DNA of 5,234 nt from Candidatus Intestinimonas stercorigallinarum (GTDB lineage Bacteria; Bacillota; Clostridia; Oscillospirales; Oscillospiraceae): NCBI GenBank assembly GCA_019115345.1, contig DXDV01000108.1, positions 1 to 5,234 on the forward strand, written 5' to 3'. The notes under the pieces are model-generated. The model saw only the letters and a list, made by a program, of their open reading frames with translations, did no database searches and was not told where the DNA came from. Below are positions 4,417-5,234 of this stretch, in pieces. How positions within the stretch are numbered: position 1 is the stretch's first letter; the number at the start of each line of letters is the position of its first letter. The position numbers and the translations under genes are program-made.

Positions 4417-5234
4417 ATGTGTGGAATCGTTGGATATATCGGCAGAGAGGAGGCCGCGCCCATCCTCCTGGAGGGGCTGGAGCGGCTGGAGTACCGGGGC
4501 TATGACTCCGCTGGGCTGGCGGTCTATTCCGAGACCGAGGGCTTGAAGGTGGTCAAGGCCAAGGGGCGGCTGAAGGTGCTCTTCGACATGGTGGCGGGAG
4601 GCAAGACGGTCCACGGCACCGTAGGCCTGGGCCACACCCGCTGGGCCACCCACGGGGAGCCCTCCGACATCAACTCCCACCCCCAGGTGAGCACCTCCGG
4701 GCGCATCGCCGTGGTCCACAACGGCATCATTGAAAATTACGCCCGGATCAAAGCCTTTCTGGAGTCCAAGGGGGTCTCCTTCGTCTCCCAGACCGACACC
4801 GAGGTGGTGGCCCAGCTCCTGGAGTACTACTACCGGGGCGACATCATGGAGGCCGTCACCAAGGTCCTCCACCGCATCGAGGGGGCCTACGCCCTGGGCA
4901 TCCTCTGCGCCGACTGCCCCGACCGGCTCATCGCCGCCCGGAAGGACAGCCCCCTGATCCTGGGTCTGGGAGAGGGCTTCACCTCCTGGCCAGCGACGTC
5001 ACCGCCGTCATCAAATACACCCGGGACGTCTACTACCTGGACGACGGGGAGATCGCCGTCCTCTCCCGGGACGGCATCCAGATCTACAACCACCCCTACC
5101 TCCAGCCGGTGGAGAAGGAGGTCCACCACGTGGACTGGGAGATCTCCGCCGCCGAAAAGGGGGGCTACGAGCACTTCATGGCCAAGGAGATCATGGAGCA
5201 GCCCAAGGCCTTCCGGGACACTGTCTTTCCCCGG
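4417..5234 (+). CDS. glmS: Glutamine--fructose-6-phosphate aminotransferase, 5' part, with an internal frameshift (runs off right edge)
   Basis: GlmS makes glucosamine-6-phosphate from fructose-6-phosphate and glutamine, the first step toward UDP-GlcNAc and peptidoglycan. The N-terminal glutaminase domain is clear: the Met is followed by nucleophile C2 (MCGIVGYIG), then YRGYDSAG (26-33), GHTRWATHG with R75 (72-80), HNGIIEN with N102/G103 (101-107) and QTDTE with D127 (125-129). The frame is intact through T189 (codon 4981-4983). After that, homology continues one base out of frame from CTG at 4986: LASDVTAVIKYTRDVYYLDDGE and on to AKEIMEQPKAF at the window end. One missing T in ACCT(T)CCTGG restores GEGFTFLASDVTAV. 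The shifted original frame has no stop before 5234, so a naive translation gives a Ser/Thr/Pro/Arg-rich tail. About 272 of the usual 600 or so residues are present; the SIS isomerase domains lie outside. The start has TTGGAGGG 11 to 12 bases upstream. Confidence 0.93.
   Translation, partial: MCGIVGYIGREEAAPILLEGLERLEYRGYDSAGLAVYSETEGLKVVKAKGRLKVLFDMVAGGKTVHGTVGLGHTRWATHGEPSDINSHPQVSTSGRIAVVHNGIIENYARIKAFLESKGVSFVSQTDTEVVAQLLEYYYRGDIMEAVTKVLHRIEGAYALGILCADCPDRLIAARKDSPLILGLGEGFTSWPATSPPSSNTPGTSTTWTTGRSPSSPGTASRSTTTPTSSRWRRRSTTWTGRSPPPKRGATSTSWPRRSWSSPRPSGTLSFP
4981..4990 (+). other. Apparent one-base deletion (frameshift site) in glmS
   Basis: The glmS reading moves from frame 1 to frame 3 of the window between ACC (4981-4983) and CTG (4986-4988). 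The local sequence ACCTCCTGGCC would be in frame as ACC TTC CTG GCC with one added T, giving the family motif F-L-A-S-D. No slippery heptamer or other programmed frameshift signal was seen here. It is either a base lost in sequencing or assembly, or a true mutation. Confidence 0.85.

Noticed and set aside
4981..5234. Programmed ribosomal frameshift in glmS
   Set aside because: No slippery heptamer, downstream pseudoknot-like structure or nearby stop codon was seen, and GlmS is not known to use recoding. A lost base explains the pattern more simply.

Overview
The window reads as a piece of chromosome from a GC-rich, low-redundancy Firmicute, most likely an Oscillospiraceae-type gut Clostridia (Flavonifractor / Lawsonibacter / Oscillibacter-like). 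That placement is an inference. It rests on strongly G/C-ending codons, compact operons with AGGAG-type ribosome binding sites, sigma-A promoters whose -10 boxes are AT-rich islands, and the Firmicutes gene neighbourhood YqeG-type HAD phosphatase ... M24 aminopeptidase P - elongation factor P. No mobile element, CRISPR array, tRNA or rRNA was seen.

Layout. Positions 1-3446 hold five co-directional minus-strand genes. In transcription order they are a YqeG-family HAD phosphatase (3446-2937), an endonuclease IV-like TIM-barrel protein (2932-2084), a small lipoprotein with two C-terminal membrane helices (2070-1516), an Xaa-Pro aminopeptidase (1462-398), and efp, which runs off the left edge (272-1). 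A strong extended -10 promoter at 3514-3486 drives the set. The first three genes are separated by only 4 and 13 bases, and the aminopeptidase follows after 53 bases. efp has its own promoter-like sequence in a 125-base gap. Diverging to the right is a 257-residue protein (3530-4303) that looks like a GH18-type barrel whose catalytic signature has decayed. A weak hairpin and a clear extended -10 promoter then lead into glmS (4417 onward), which runs off the right edge.

Function. The genes are mostly housekeeping: translation of polyproline stretches (EF-P), turnover of X-Pro peptides, probable abasic-site DNA repair, a HAD phosphatase, and the first step of amino-sugar and cell-wall precursor synthesis (GlmS). 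No complete new multi-gene system is visible.

Points worth attention: (i) glmS carries a one-base frameshift near 4984, either a sequence error or a real lesion; (ii) the endonuclease IV-like gene appears to start at ATC, exactly where relatives have ATG and at ideal distance from its ribosome binding site; (iii) the divergent gene encodes a probable GH18 pseudo-enzyme; (iv) a perfect 7-base inverted repeat brackets the -10 box of the glmS promoter. Points (i) and (ii) could both be single-base sequence errors, so the quality of this assembly should be considered when using either.
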